64,000 nt of DNA from Adiantum capillus-veneris (taxonomy: Eukaryota; Streptophyta; Polypodiopsida; Polypodiales; Pteridaceae). Below, one piece after another: positions 54,637-64,000 of this stretch. The stretch is from NCBI GenBank assembly GCA_014529385.2, contig CM043968.1, positions 3,374,501 to 3,438,500 on the forward strand. Reading direction: 5' to 3'. Made by a program: the position numbers and the translations under genes. The notes under the pieces were generated by a model that saw nothing but the letters and a program-made list of their open reading frames with translations, was not told the DNA's origin and did not search any database. The number at the start of each line of letters is the position of its first letter. Position 1 is the first letter of the stretch.

Positions 54637-57468
54637 TCGATCAGCCTCTCTACCTGGAAGATGCATGAACTTAAAAATATCCAATAAGAAGTGATGTATC
54701 ACATACTAGCCAACAACATCTAGTTGGCCACTACAACTCTGCCTGCCAGAGAAAGTCGTGCGGAACACCAATGTAACAACTTCCTCCTGATGGACAGGAG
54801 GAGGGGAGCAATCTGCTGCTCAAGAGACAAGTCCAAGCCAACTTGACAGCCCAAGTATCGAATTGCAGTCCTTGGGGGAATCCATCTTAAGCCCTCACTT
54901 GGTAGCCAATCAGGCATAGGAGCACTACCAACCGAGAAAGCCACTGTCTTTCTCCAGTTGATCAGTGCGCCTGATGCACAACATAAGGTCTCAAGAGTCT
55001 GCTCACACCTGTGAAGGTTGGCCTCCTGGCCCTCAGTAGCTCATCTCCCCGAATAGGGAGCACTAAGCCACATAGACCAACTTGTTGTGACACCAAAAAC
55101 CTGCTCATCGCCTCATCAAGAGGGCAACCCTGTCTGACCAAACGTATGAGCATGAAACGATCTCCTCTAGAACCTGACAAAAGTACCTGACTGTGTGCCC
55201 GTCTGTAAAGAGCTGACACACCTCTGATCCATGCATCTGAGAAGCCCATCCTGCGTAGAGTGCCCTCCAAAAAGTCCCAGTCAACTCTATCGTAGGCCTT
55301 CTCAAAATCGAGAAGTATCACTAGACCCTCACCACGGAGGTGCGCGAGGGCAGATGCCTCCCAAAAAGTGAAGATGTTGTCAAGGTTACTAAGCTCCTTG
55401 ACAAAACCTGTCTGTGTCCCATGTATGATACTGTCTAGAAGTCGCTGAATCCTCAAACTCAGAGCCTTGCCGAGAATTTTGTAGGCTGAGTTGAGGATGG
55501 TGCTGGCCACCACTGTCGAATCTCATCCAAGGAGCCACCCTCCTTGGGAATGAGGTAAATCAGGCCCTCACTCATGCTATTAGCATCTCTCCTGTGTGTA
55601 GGATGTACTGAAAAGCACTGCATAGATCTGAGCCAAGCAGGTCCCAGTACTCTAAAGAAAAAGCTGGGAGTCAAACCATCCTCATTTGGACAGCTACCAC
55701 GGGGAAGTGCTCTGAGGACCGCTTGGAGCTCCTCTAACTGAAGAGGTAGCTCAAGCCTCTGGCGCATCTCCTCAGTCACAAGACAAGGCATCTCTGCCCA
55801 CATCTGCTCTCTGCATGCATCCGGACACTCTTATCGAGGCTCTGTTGACAGCAGGTCACGATAAAAGTCGGTGGTAACTGCACGCATGTCCTCTGGCTCT
55901 GAAGCAATTGACCCATTAGGCCTCCTCAACTGGCTGACCCTGGCATGTGCGTGTTGGGACCCCACTGTCTCAAAGAAAGCTCCTGTCACTGTGTCACCCA
56001 CCTGGGTCCACTGAGATGCCTGTCGATCAAAAGCAAACTCCTCGCACCTCTCCTCTATGCTGGCAAGATCCTGGCGAGCCTGCTGCAACTGCTCCTCCAA
56101 CCAAGGATTGTCTGGATGCTGCTCCTGTATCCTCTGCAAGGAAGCAAAGCCCGGACGGAGACGCTCCTCCTCTTGCTGCAGCGTAGACTCCTGGAGAAAT
56201 AGCCGACTAAGCTGAGCAAGTCCAGAAGCCACTCTGTCAGCAAGAGAGTCCTGCAAGTCTAAGCCCTCTGTCCAAATGCCACCACTCGCTCTCTAAGTGC
56301 AGAGTCCAGCAAGATCCTCTCAGGGATGCGTAGCATCGTGCTGCCCCTCCTCTGTCTATCTGTCATTGTGAGGATGACTAGTACATGGTCCGAAAAAGAA
56401 GTCCCAGCCAGAATGCAAACTGACCCACCCAAGTCACAGAAATGGTCACTAGTGTAGAAGCGATCTATCCTAGATAGATTCACTCCTCCCACCCTACGGT
56501 CCGAACGAGAGAAGGCCAGAGAAGGCCAGGCTATCTGGAGGCCTCACAAAGCTAGAATGCTGCCACACATCTGAAACCCGCAGTCATACATAATCTCTCC
56601 CAAGCTGCCAACTCAACTCGATGTACAGTAGTATGGCTACCTCCAATCGTGTCAGAGGGGTCCTCTAACATGTTGAAGTCATCCCCAATGCACCATTGCT
56701 CTGCCTGCGGCAAAGACTCTACAATATGGGACCAAAACTCTGCACGTGCACTCGCCACATAGGGCGCGTAGATGTTCAGGAATCCCATGAGGCAACCGTG
56801 AACCTGCATAGTAATCCACTGAGCCCTGCCTGACCAACGTAACCACGAAACGCGTTTCAATAGGCCTAAAACGTGAAACGGGTGAAACGGCCGAAACGTT
56901 TCACCTGCAAGGTGAAACGCCTGAAATAAAAAATTTCCTTCAGAGAATTTGGCCATTAAATAGTTATTTATTTATTATTTATATGCTATTTCAAGGTTAA
57001 CATAGTATGTGTTTCTACTCACTGCACTATGAACACCTATTTTGTCGATACATAACCTCTATATATACCTAAAATTGGCGTTTCGATCAAACGTTTCACT
57101 GAGGCCTTAGCCTAGAGTGAAATGTTTCGGCCACGTTTCGGGTTTGAAACGTTTCGCGGTTACGCTGTGCCTGACACAATAATCCCTCTTCCCACAATGG
57201 CCTGCTGCAAAGAATCCGCAATAGTCATACATATCCCACCATGGATGTCTCTAGGTCCAAATATAGCGGATTAAAACGTCTTATAGCGACCACGCGAAAT
57301 CTGATCACACCGTCTAATGCGACTCTCACAAAGATAATGCTCCTGTAGCATAAGAATGTCAATCTCATGACCCACAAGGCATCTCTAAAGCTCCTGACAC
57401 AACCGACCCCGCTAACACTGAAACTGGGGCTCTCTTAATTGCTGCACATTCCATGAGATGATCCTCAT
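54637..57468 (-). pseudogene. LINE-4 ORF2: endonuclease and RT, split by a MITE and 3'-truncated
   Basis: The ATG at 57468-57466 starts MRIISWNVQQLREPQF. Endonuclease motifs are GGICMTIADS (57240), NIYAPYVASARAEFW (56780) and GDDFNMLEDPSD (56690). The 333-bp MITE lies between the first two. The linker (56256-55831) is Gln/Glu-rich. RT has ILNSAYKILGKALSLRIQRL, GFVKELSNLDN, LLDFEKAYDRVDWDFLEG and RLVRQGCPL (55510-55120). A short deletion after RQGCPL and another after GDELLRA remove the YADD box. The post-RT frame (INWRKTVAFSVG) runs to 54720 and breaks off at element D. It is inactive. Confidence 0.88.
56827..57175. mobile_element. 333-bp hAT-type MITE with 8-bp target duplication
   Basis: The element is 56835-57167. 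Its ends are CAACGTAACCACGAAACG and, on the other strand, CAGCGTAACCGCGAAACG (16 of 18 identical). The perfect 8-bp duplication tgcctgac flanks it (56827-56834, 57168-57175). Subterminal GAAACG and CGTTTC words recur many times. It has no coding capacity. Removing it and one duplication rejoins the LINE-4 endonuclease reading. Confidence 0.92.
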
Positions 57469-57676
57469 GGAGCCAGTGGGATAAAACAGGTGCTGCCACA
57501 ACAGCCAACCTTGCTATCTTTGAGGTCGGTTTGGATGGGGAGTCCGCATCTGAACGACCTCTAGACAAGCTCGAAAGAAGTGAATGTCCCACCCACCCCC
57601 AAGCCGAGCGTGCAGCTTGAAGGGCTACATCCTCTATCCAAGAATCCTCATGTAAAAATACATAACAAGGAGGGCT

Positions 57677-59270
57677 CTAAGTGCCAGCAAACAAATGCAC
57701 CCCAATGTGTCTGCAATCCACTGTATTCGGAGGCGTCATGCTGAACTTGGCTAGAGGCCAAAGTGTCTGCATCAAAACTATCACCCCTAAGTCTCCTGTG
57801 TGGTGTGAGAACTTAGTAGCGTGAATCTGGAACCAGTCAAGAACTGTGTGCTGGGTCCACTTTTTGAGATCCCTACCGCACAACGGGAAGGAGAAACCTA
57901 CCGCTGTGTCCAAAGCCTCAATGCTTCTAGCTGCAAGAAAGAGGACATCGACTTGAAAGCAAGCCTCCTCCACGTCAGGAGAAGAGTCACGCAGAAACCG
58001 AGTGAGACTGTAGTTGAAGAAGTCCCAGCGTCTGCGAATGTCAAAGCTAGTCAAACCTCTAGGGACTACTGCAAAAAGAGAAGTCTGCACCAAAAAAGGC
58101 GGCCTCAAGTGAGGCTGTCCCTCTCGAGCCACACGGCTTGTAGTGAAAGCACTACCAAGAGATCGCCTCGCTGCAAACGCGTGTCCAGTCCCCTGTGTCT
58201 GAGGAGGAGTGGTTGAGGGGTCGGGAGAGAGGGAGAGAGGGGATGGAGGCGGGGGAGGCGGTGCGACAACGTCTGAGGGAGGAGGGAATGGAGATGGAGG
58301 AACTAAAGTGGATGGGGCCTCCTCAGTTGGAACCCAATGCTGCCAAGCTGCAGAAGGTCGGCCACCAGGGGGGGTGGTGGGGCAAGCCCGTTTATGTCGG
58401 CGGCGGCCAGGCACCTGTTGCCAACGGTCAATTGTCTGATCGCTAGTCTTAGTCGAGGTACTAACGTGTGCGTCCTGTGTGTCTGGCTGCTGGGCTTGAT
58501 TAGCCTTAGGAGGCTGCGCATGCGATGTGGGTCGAGGTCTCCTGCGAGGACAAGCCTTTGCCAAACGGTCCATCTGTCTTCAAATGAAACACTGATTCGG
58601 GAGGCCCGAATACTCCACGCTCTGACGGAACCAACCCCCACTCACCCGAGGTAGTAGGATGACCTTTGAGAGAGTGTGGGTGTCCCAAACGAGAACACGT
58701 ATTGAGGGGATGCTGGCTGCCTTGGCAGCTACAGAGACTACCGTGTGAGGTGTCTCCAGGACAGTCCCAATCTCCGAGCCTATCCTGGAAAAGAGTGGCA
58801 GGTACTTCCTCCTCAAACCAGGAAAGCAGACGGAGATGCGAAGGTCTGTCTCCTCTACGAGAATATCTATAGCTGGATCAAAACTATGCCTCCACTGTCA
58901 AAAGTGGGCTCAAACTGCTCGAATGGCCAAGGGGCTCATCACGATGACCTTGGACGCCATCTCGAAAGTCTTGACTCTATCTGATAAAAGCCGTGTCCGA
59001 GGAACTGAACATCCAAGATCTTGTCCACCTCTTCGAGAAGGCGGACCTAAAGAAGATCACGCACCTCCCCTCTGTTGGGTCTGATGTCGAGAATCTTGCA
59101 GATGACGGAAGTCGCCTGAAGGCGTTCCACCTCTGCGGCTAGGCTCGCTTGCTCTGTCGGTGAGAGAGCAAGTCGAATGGTGGGCTCAGCGGGGTCGGGC
59201 GAGGGAACTTCATCGAAGTCCTTCTATGGCGGAGGCAAAGGCAAGCGAGGGGGATTCGCAGCAGCAGCGA
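57677..59270 (-). pseudogene. LINE-4 ORF1: DUF4283-type protein with decayed zinc knuckle
   Basis: Reading leftward: EQASLAAEVERLQATSVICK, EVRDLL and QFLGHGFYQIES (59200-58980) form the DUF4283 N-terminal part. RKYLPLFSRIGSEIGTVLE and WFRQSVEYSGLPNQCF (58816-58580) form the second part. The zinc knuckle follows as CFIxRQMDRLAKACP: the second Cys is a stop codon and the His is Arg. From 58573 the frame is open for 298 codons: a Pro-rich linker (PPSPFPPPSDVVAPPPPPP), then a C-terminal domain with FFNYSLTRFLRD and WTQHTVLDWFQI, ending at 57677. Such proteins bind LINE RNA. Confidence 0.82.
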
Positions 59271-59281
59271 GCACTGCACAA

Positions 59282-59797
59282 ATGAGCTTTATTCCTTGTA
59301 TTCAAGATTTCATAGTGGGAGCCAAACCAGTGGGCGAAGCAGTAGATCATGCTCTTTTGACATTGTCCATTTCATTTCAGTATAGTCAGGATGGTTGGAG
59401 ACGTATGGAGAGGCCCTTGGTATCTATGATCTCTCCACTGATCAGAGCCAAAGCCTCCATACTCCACGCTATCATTCAAGCAGAGCTAGCTGCCCCTCCT
59501 ATGGATATTGAGGCACTTACCATATCAGTCTCCTTTGTGCACAGCTTGTGGGATACTACTAGAGACAGATATGCTAGATTGGCCCTTGAGTCTTCCAGAC
59601 AGTTAGCTCTTCAAGGGGACACTTCATGCTAGTATGCACATATGACATCATGGTTTCAGATGCATGGCTTTACCATGGACAGGCTGCCCCCTTTCCAGTA
59701 CTCTCTTCATGCACCCTCAATGTCTCTTACACGGGTGAAGACTACTAGACTCATTCGTCAGGACCTTGTCCATTATCTACACTCCGACACACAATAA
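59282..59797 (+). pseudogene. Unrecognised ORF with one in-frame stop
   Basis: One frame runs from ATG 59282 to TAA 59797, interrupted once by TAG near 59630. The product would be about 171 residues of mixed helical character: PCIQDFIVGAKPVGEAVDHA, RAKASILHAIIQAELAAPPM, SFVHSLWDTTRDRYARLALE and FQMHGFTMDRLPPFQYSLH. No motif is recognised. The frame is also open upstream to 59177, but that part is antisense to LINE-4 ORF1. It could be a worn exon or a retroelement fragment. Confidence 0.4.
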
Positions 59798-60058
59798 TTT
59801 TTCTCTATTATTTACTCGTCCATTATAATGGAGCTTGAAAAATTAGAGGAAGGAGAGGGCCTCCAAGAATTATCTTCTAGTTGAATTGCATGGCCTATTG
59901 TATCAATGTCAAAATTGTGATGTTGAGTCCCTACTGGGTCATCCTCCTTTTTGTAGACACATTAAAGAGCCTTCAAAAATTGCATGAAGTGGTTTAGATT
60001 CTACGCAACTCCATTCTTTCCCAATGAGCTGCAATAGTCACGATTGTGCATTTGATAA

Positions 60059-60061
<3 letters not shown>

Positions 60062-60133
<72 letters not shown>
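60062..60133. repeat. Compound microsatellite (GT)n(GA)n
   Basis: About 40 bp of GT followed by about 32 bp of GA. Confidence 0.97.
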
Positions 60134-60135
<2 letters not shown>

Positions 60136-60275
60136 CGATAGACTGCACAAATCCAACCTTTTTCAACAATGGACAGATTGTATAGCCAAAATTGTGTGCC
60201 TGACAGCTTGTGTGTGTGTATACACATATTTACACACACTCTATGTGTGTGTGTGTGTGACCGTCACTGTATGTG

Positions 60276-60276
<1 letters not shown>

Positions 60277-60336
<60 letters not shown>
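60277..60336. repeat. Microsatellite (CA)30
   Basis: About 60 bp of uninterrupted CA, complementary to the GT tract 180 bp upstream. Confidence 0.97.
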
Positions 60337-60339
<3 letters not shown>

Positions 60340-60603
60340 CTCCCACTAGCAAGTAGACAGAGGAAGAGAAAGAGTGAGGTGGGTAGTTGGTGGTGATTAC
60401 ACATAGGTACGATAGGCTAAGCGGTGGTGCCGCGATGTTCAACAACAGTAACTCGATTTGTGAGGTGGTGGCGAACAGGGGACAAGCATCGCTTGCTGCC
60501 ATGGGAGCACTTGGTAGTAGCTAATAGGTGCTCAAGGTAACGAGTATACATGGGTTTTCTTCTTAGAGTGATTCCAAGGACTACAATTCCATTCTCCTCA
60601 CAC

Positions 60604-60605
<2 letters not shown>

Positions 60606-60634
<29 letters not shown>
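60606..60634. repeat. Microsatellite (AG)n
   Basis: About 29 bp of AG dinucleotides. Confidence 0.95.
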
Positions 60635-60638
<4 letters not shown>

Positions 60639-61259
60639 AATTTCCATGCTTTTCTTCGTCGCAACAACGCATGGGTCACATACTAGTTGAGTCTTATGTC
60701 AAGCTCATCATGGAAAGCAAAAACATTCAGATATCCACTGTTCCAAAGAGTCTCAATCCAGAATCAAACTTGGCTTCGATATTCGGTAAGAATGTTTTTC
60801 AAGTATGGCGATCTACTAAAGGTGCACTGAAGTGGTTATGTATGCTTGCATGTTGATGATCCAATCCATAGCAATTGCTACCAAACCACTTTGCGATAAG
60901 AACATATTTATACCACCATTTTTTTAAAGTTGAAGGTAATAATTGTTCTCCATGTATTGCAAATCCAACAAAATAATATATTTTATGATGACCTTTGACC
61001 TCCATAAATTTTATCGCTATCAATAATTCCTAATACTTAAATCTCTACAATATTAAGAGGTTTAAACAATGTATATAGTTTATACAAATATCGGACTAAC
61101 TATTAAAGCAAAACTCAGGTATGTTGTTGTCTTTAGTTACTTGCATTCCATGAATAACTGCAATTGAATTGGACGTTTAAGAGCTTGCCACAATTGATCC
61201 TTTGGCCTTATGCCTAAACTTTAAAGGCCAAAAAGTTCATAGAGTGTGGAATTAGAATT

Positions 61260-61405
61260 CAAAATCGCGCCCCCTCTGCTCTCATTCGCAAAGCTTGCTC
61301 TTCCACCAGGCGCACCGGGAGGAGGAGGAGCAGGAACTATCCAACAGGACGGCCAAACACTAGCTCCATCTCTTCTCAGAGTAAAGAGCTGAAGAAAAAA
61401 GAAAG
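61260..61405 (+). promoter_or_regulatory. Probable core promoter and 5' leader of the gene at 61406
   Basis: An abrupt change from AT-rich DNA to GC- and CT-rich sequence (GCGCCCCCTCTGCTCTC near 61266) is followed by a GGAGGAGGAGGAG patch and a purine-rich leader GAAGAAAAAAGAAAG before the ATG. No TATA box is evident. CT-rich TATA-less promoters are common for plant housekeeping genes. The call rests on composition only. Confidence 0.4.
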
Positions 61406-61549
61406 ATGGCGGAAGCGGAAGTGGAGGATGGCGACCTGCAGATCATACGTGACGTGTTGTCGGTGCATCACATTCCCATAGTTGCCTCGCTGCACTTGGA
61501 CAAGCTTCATACCATTCTTCACTCCCTCTATGACAAAATTGCAACCCAG
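61406..61549 (+). CDS. Probable first coding exon of a host gene, function unknown
   Basis: The ATG at 61406 lies in a strong plant context (AAAGATGGCG: A at -3, G at +4). The 48 codons encode an acidic N terminus followed by a helical stretch (LQIIRDVLSVHHIP, LHLDKLHTILHSLYDKIA). CAG|GTGTAC at 61549/61550 could be the 5' splice site. The frame stays open to 61618, but the extra codons come from an AC-rich patch and the tail of LINE-5, so they are probably intronic. GC content and start context differ from all other ORFs in the window. I do not recognise the protein. The rest of the gene lies beyond LINE-5, outside the window. Confidence 0.5.
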
Positions 61550-61605
61550 GTGTACCCGTCGTACACCCCGACCCCCCAAACCACAACAACAACAACAACA
61601 CACAC

Positions 61606-64000
61606 TTTTTTTTGGTAAATCAATTTGATTTATCTATCTGTGGGAAACCTCAAAGAGAGGAAAACCCACCCAAAAGATGAAGTACAAGCGGAGGAACACA
61701 AAGTGTTCAACTGTACAAAACAGCTAAATGCATTCATAAGATAGCTGATGTATCTCTGCAGTGATATCACCAACTTCCAAGGCGAACCGTAAAGACTGCC
61801 TAAGGGAAAGTTTGAAGAAAGGTAGGGGATCTGCATGAATTCGATGAAACATATGTCCATTACGCTGTCGCCACAGGCTCCAATAAGCCCAAAACCTGAC
61901 CCACATGAAGAAGACTGCAAAGCGCTGCAATGCCGGTGAGAAGATACCAAAAGCCCAAAACCGTTTATGGAAGACCGTCGAGGGAAAACGGAGCCGCATA
62001 CACGCAGATACCCGATGAAGATAGTCTCGAGTATCACAACAGTCCCAGAAGAGGTGACAAACATCCTCCTCGACAGATGAACAACGGACACATAATGAAG
62101 GGCGGATACGACGCATCCGAAGAAAGGTACCCACAGGGTGCACACCAAGTAAACAATGCCAAAGAAACAAATGCTACTTTAGCGGCAAACGGCTTTTCCA
62201 TAATGCAGATAGAAGCCTTCTCCACCAAATATCTGATTTATGCATGTGCCAAAGAGCGTTGCAATGATCAGCAAGCCATGGTTGAGGCAAAAGAAGAGTA
62301 TATGTCCGACCAGCAAAAATATATTGAAATGGCATTTCCCGAAGATTCCAGTCAGACATGCGATCACCATCAGCCAAGGGTGAAACGGGCAAAAGACCAA
62401 CCAACATTCGCTGCAATTCTCTCCAGAACTGACGATAATGCATGCCCAATCCAAAACGGCGAGCGGCTAATGGAAACTCCAAAGTGAAACCATCTGCATC
62501 CACCACATGCGCAACCACCCGAATGCCACGGCAGGAGAGGAAATACGCTTGGCGAGGCGAGCGGTCAACCAAGGTAAGAGAAAAGGCCCGACTCCAATGA
62601 AGAATCTCCAAGCGAAGGGAGTTTCCTTGCGTTCGAGCATTCCACGATAAATGATTTGTAACCTGTTTCCAGGCGGAGAGCAAGGTGGAAGCAAGCGAGC
62701 ATCCAGGAATATGGCCATCCATCTTACCAAATACCACCTCCCAAATAGATGGTTGCCAATGACGAAATGAGGACGTAACCACATGCTAGCTCAAGTTTGC
62801 AAACATAAGAGTCCAAGGCTGAGATTGTTACGTAAGCGTAGGCAATAGCATAGCCTTCCTAGCCAGAACATGCCTACGCAGGTCCAAAATATTCAGACCA
62901 CCAAATCGCTTCGGTGTACAAAGTTTTGTCATTGACATCAGATGCAGGCCTTTTTTATGTGCATGAGTTCGCCACAAATGAGACAATATGGCCGACATGA
63001 GAGAGTCAAGACGGTGACGAGGCCAATGCAACAGCGGCAAAAAGAACTGTACATATGCCATGAGGATACTCTGAACGATTCTCAGGCAAACATGCAGTGG
63101 CCAAGTGGAAAGCTTCCAGTAATGTAGTTTAACATTCAAACATTGCGTAACCCAGTCTACTTTTTGTGTGTGAGTGATGTTCCATCCAATTGGATAACCC
63201 AAATGCCTGGTGATTACATTCGGAGGAACAATCTCTCCCGGCCACAGCAGAGCATGCCAATCACAAGAACGGAGCAGTAAAAGCTTGGATTTACGGAAGT
63301 TGACTTTAAGACCAGCCGCAATCGCAAACAATTCCAAAGCTTCGATAATTGCTTGAACATCACTCTATTGATTTCGAGGCATAAACAATGAGTCATCCGC
63401 ATAAGCCTGTCCAATAAATGAATGACCCGATGGAAACTATAAACCATGAAGACGCTGGGCAGAGGTCAAGTGATCAAGATACATCAACATAGGATGAGTG
63501 GCAATAGCATACAACAAAGCGTTGAGGGGGCAACCTTGCCTAACCGAACAACCAAGCGGGCACGATTCGGTCAATTCCCTTTCCAGGATCCCCGAAGACG
63601 TACTGCAAGCATACAAGAAATAAACCACATTGGCCAATTTAGGACCAAACCCGAGACACCTCATTGTGGCAGCAATAAAATCCCATTGCACAGTGTCAAA
63701 GGCCTTTTCAATGTCAACTTGCATGACTAGCACATCCTGTTGCGTGTACTTAGCATATTCCATGCCAATCAAAACATTTACCAAATTATCAACGATTTGA
63801 CGACGAGAAATAAAACCATACTGGGCTTGATGAAGTCCTGCAAACAAGCAGTCCTTAATGCGATGGACCAGCATTTTAGCCAATAACTTGTAAACCACCG
63901 GCATCAAAGTTATGGGCCGCCAATGAGAGAATTGCTTGCACAGTGCTTGCGTGGGCAATAATTTAAGTAAACCCTCTTTCCATGATACTGGCAAATCCTG
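61606..64000 (-). pseudogene. LINE-5 ORF2: RT to C terminus, running off the window
   Basis: The 3' end is a short poly-A (eight T on the + strand, 61606-61613) set in an ACAACAAC patch. Reading leftward from 63994: HWRPITLMPVVYKLLAKMLV, GFISRRQIVDN, QVDIEKAFDTVQWDFI and VRQGCPLNALLYAI, then QAYADDSLFM near 63400 with the catalytic YADD intact. Next come post-RT motifs HLGYPIGWN and PKRFGGLNILDL, and a zf-RVT-like region (LCVRCSSVEEDVCHLFWDC, about 62070). One reading frame covers 63994-61724, interrupted by five nonsense codons and no frameshift. Endonuclease and ORF1 lie outside. It is the best-preserved LINE here. Confidence 0.88.

Larger units (their letters stand above)
59800..61250. other. 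Intergenic region with microsatellites
   Basis: No gene is recognised. It holds the tracts listed separately and an AT-rich part (60850-61130). Confidence 0.5.

Noticed and set aside
57821-58446. Plus-strand ORFs opposite LINE-4 ORF1
   Set aside because: Antisense shadows of the 298-codon LINE frame; no motif of their own.
61930-62487. 185-residue plus-strand ORF
   Set aside because: Antisense to the zf-RVT region of LINE-5, which has clear LINE motifs.

Overview
This 64-kb window looks like transposon-rich nuclear DNA of a land plant with a large genome. I see Ty3/gypsy and Ty1/copia elements with initiator-Met-tRNA primer sites, plant-type LINEs with DUF4283-like ORF1 proteins, hAT remains and long CT/GT microsatellites. 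There are no operons, bacterial signals or CRISPR arrays. A non-seed plant such as a fern is plausible, but nothing here settles it. Nearly all coding sequence is broken. The only locus that looks like the start of an ordinary host gene is at 61406.

Layout. 1-2754: a small RING-H2 ORF (+), then the C-terminal half of a hAT transposase (-) joined to a copia gag fragment (-). 3560-4440: a diverged AT-rich satellite of about 150 bp period. 5214-16440: a LINE on the - strand (LINE-1) whose ORF1 is split by a chromovirus-type gypsy element (gypsy-1, 8371-15713). 17402-26333: worn gag, LTR, LINE and unknown-ORF fragments.

25590-47950 is a nested stack. Gypsy-3 (+) starts at 25590 and is cut in its protease by gypsy-2 (-, 28791-47710). 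Gypsy-2's 3' LTR holds copia-1 (28878-34066) and a 3.47-kb solo-LTR-like insertion (35000-38467). Its gag holds copia-2 (42446-45437). Target-site duplications, or near-duplications, mark every join. By eye the LTR pairs diverge most in gypsy-2, less in copia-1 and least in copia-2, which fits the nesting order.

49145-59270: the 5' part of LINE-3 (+), a truncated LTR element D (-, 51345-54636) and LINE-4 (-). LINE-4's endonuclease carries a 333-bp hAT-type MITE with a perfect 8-bp duplication. 59282-61250: an unknown ORF and microsatellites. 61406-61549: a probable first exon with a good start context and a possible 5' splice site. LINE-5 (-, 61606 to the window end) lies just downstream, probably in that gene's first intron.

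I found no clearly new functional system. The most interesting leads are: a protease-to-RT frame change of -1 shared by both chromovirus copies, with a slippery-type heptamer in one; the in-frame gag-RT fusion in copia-2; a deletion with microinversion that removed the gypsy-1 chromodomain; two hAT-type MITEs; the RING ORF beside the hAT gene; and the LINE beside the candidate host gene. Percent divergences and family names are by-eye judgements without database searches.
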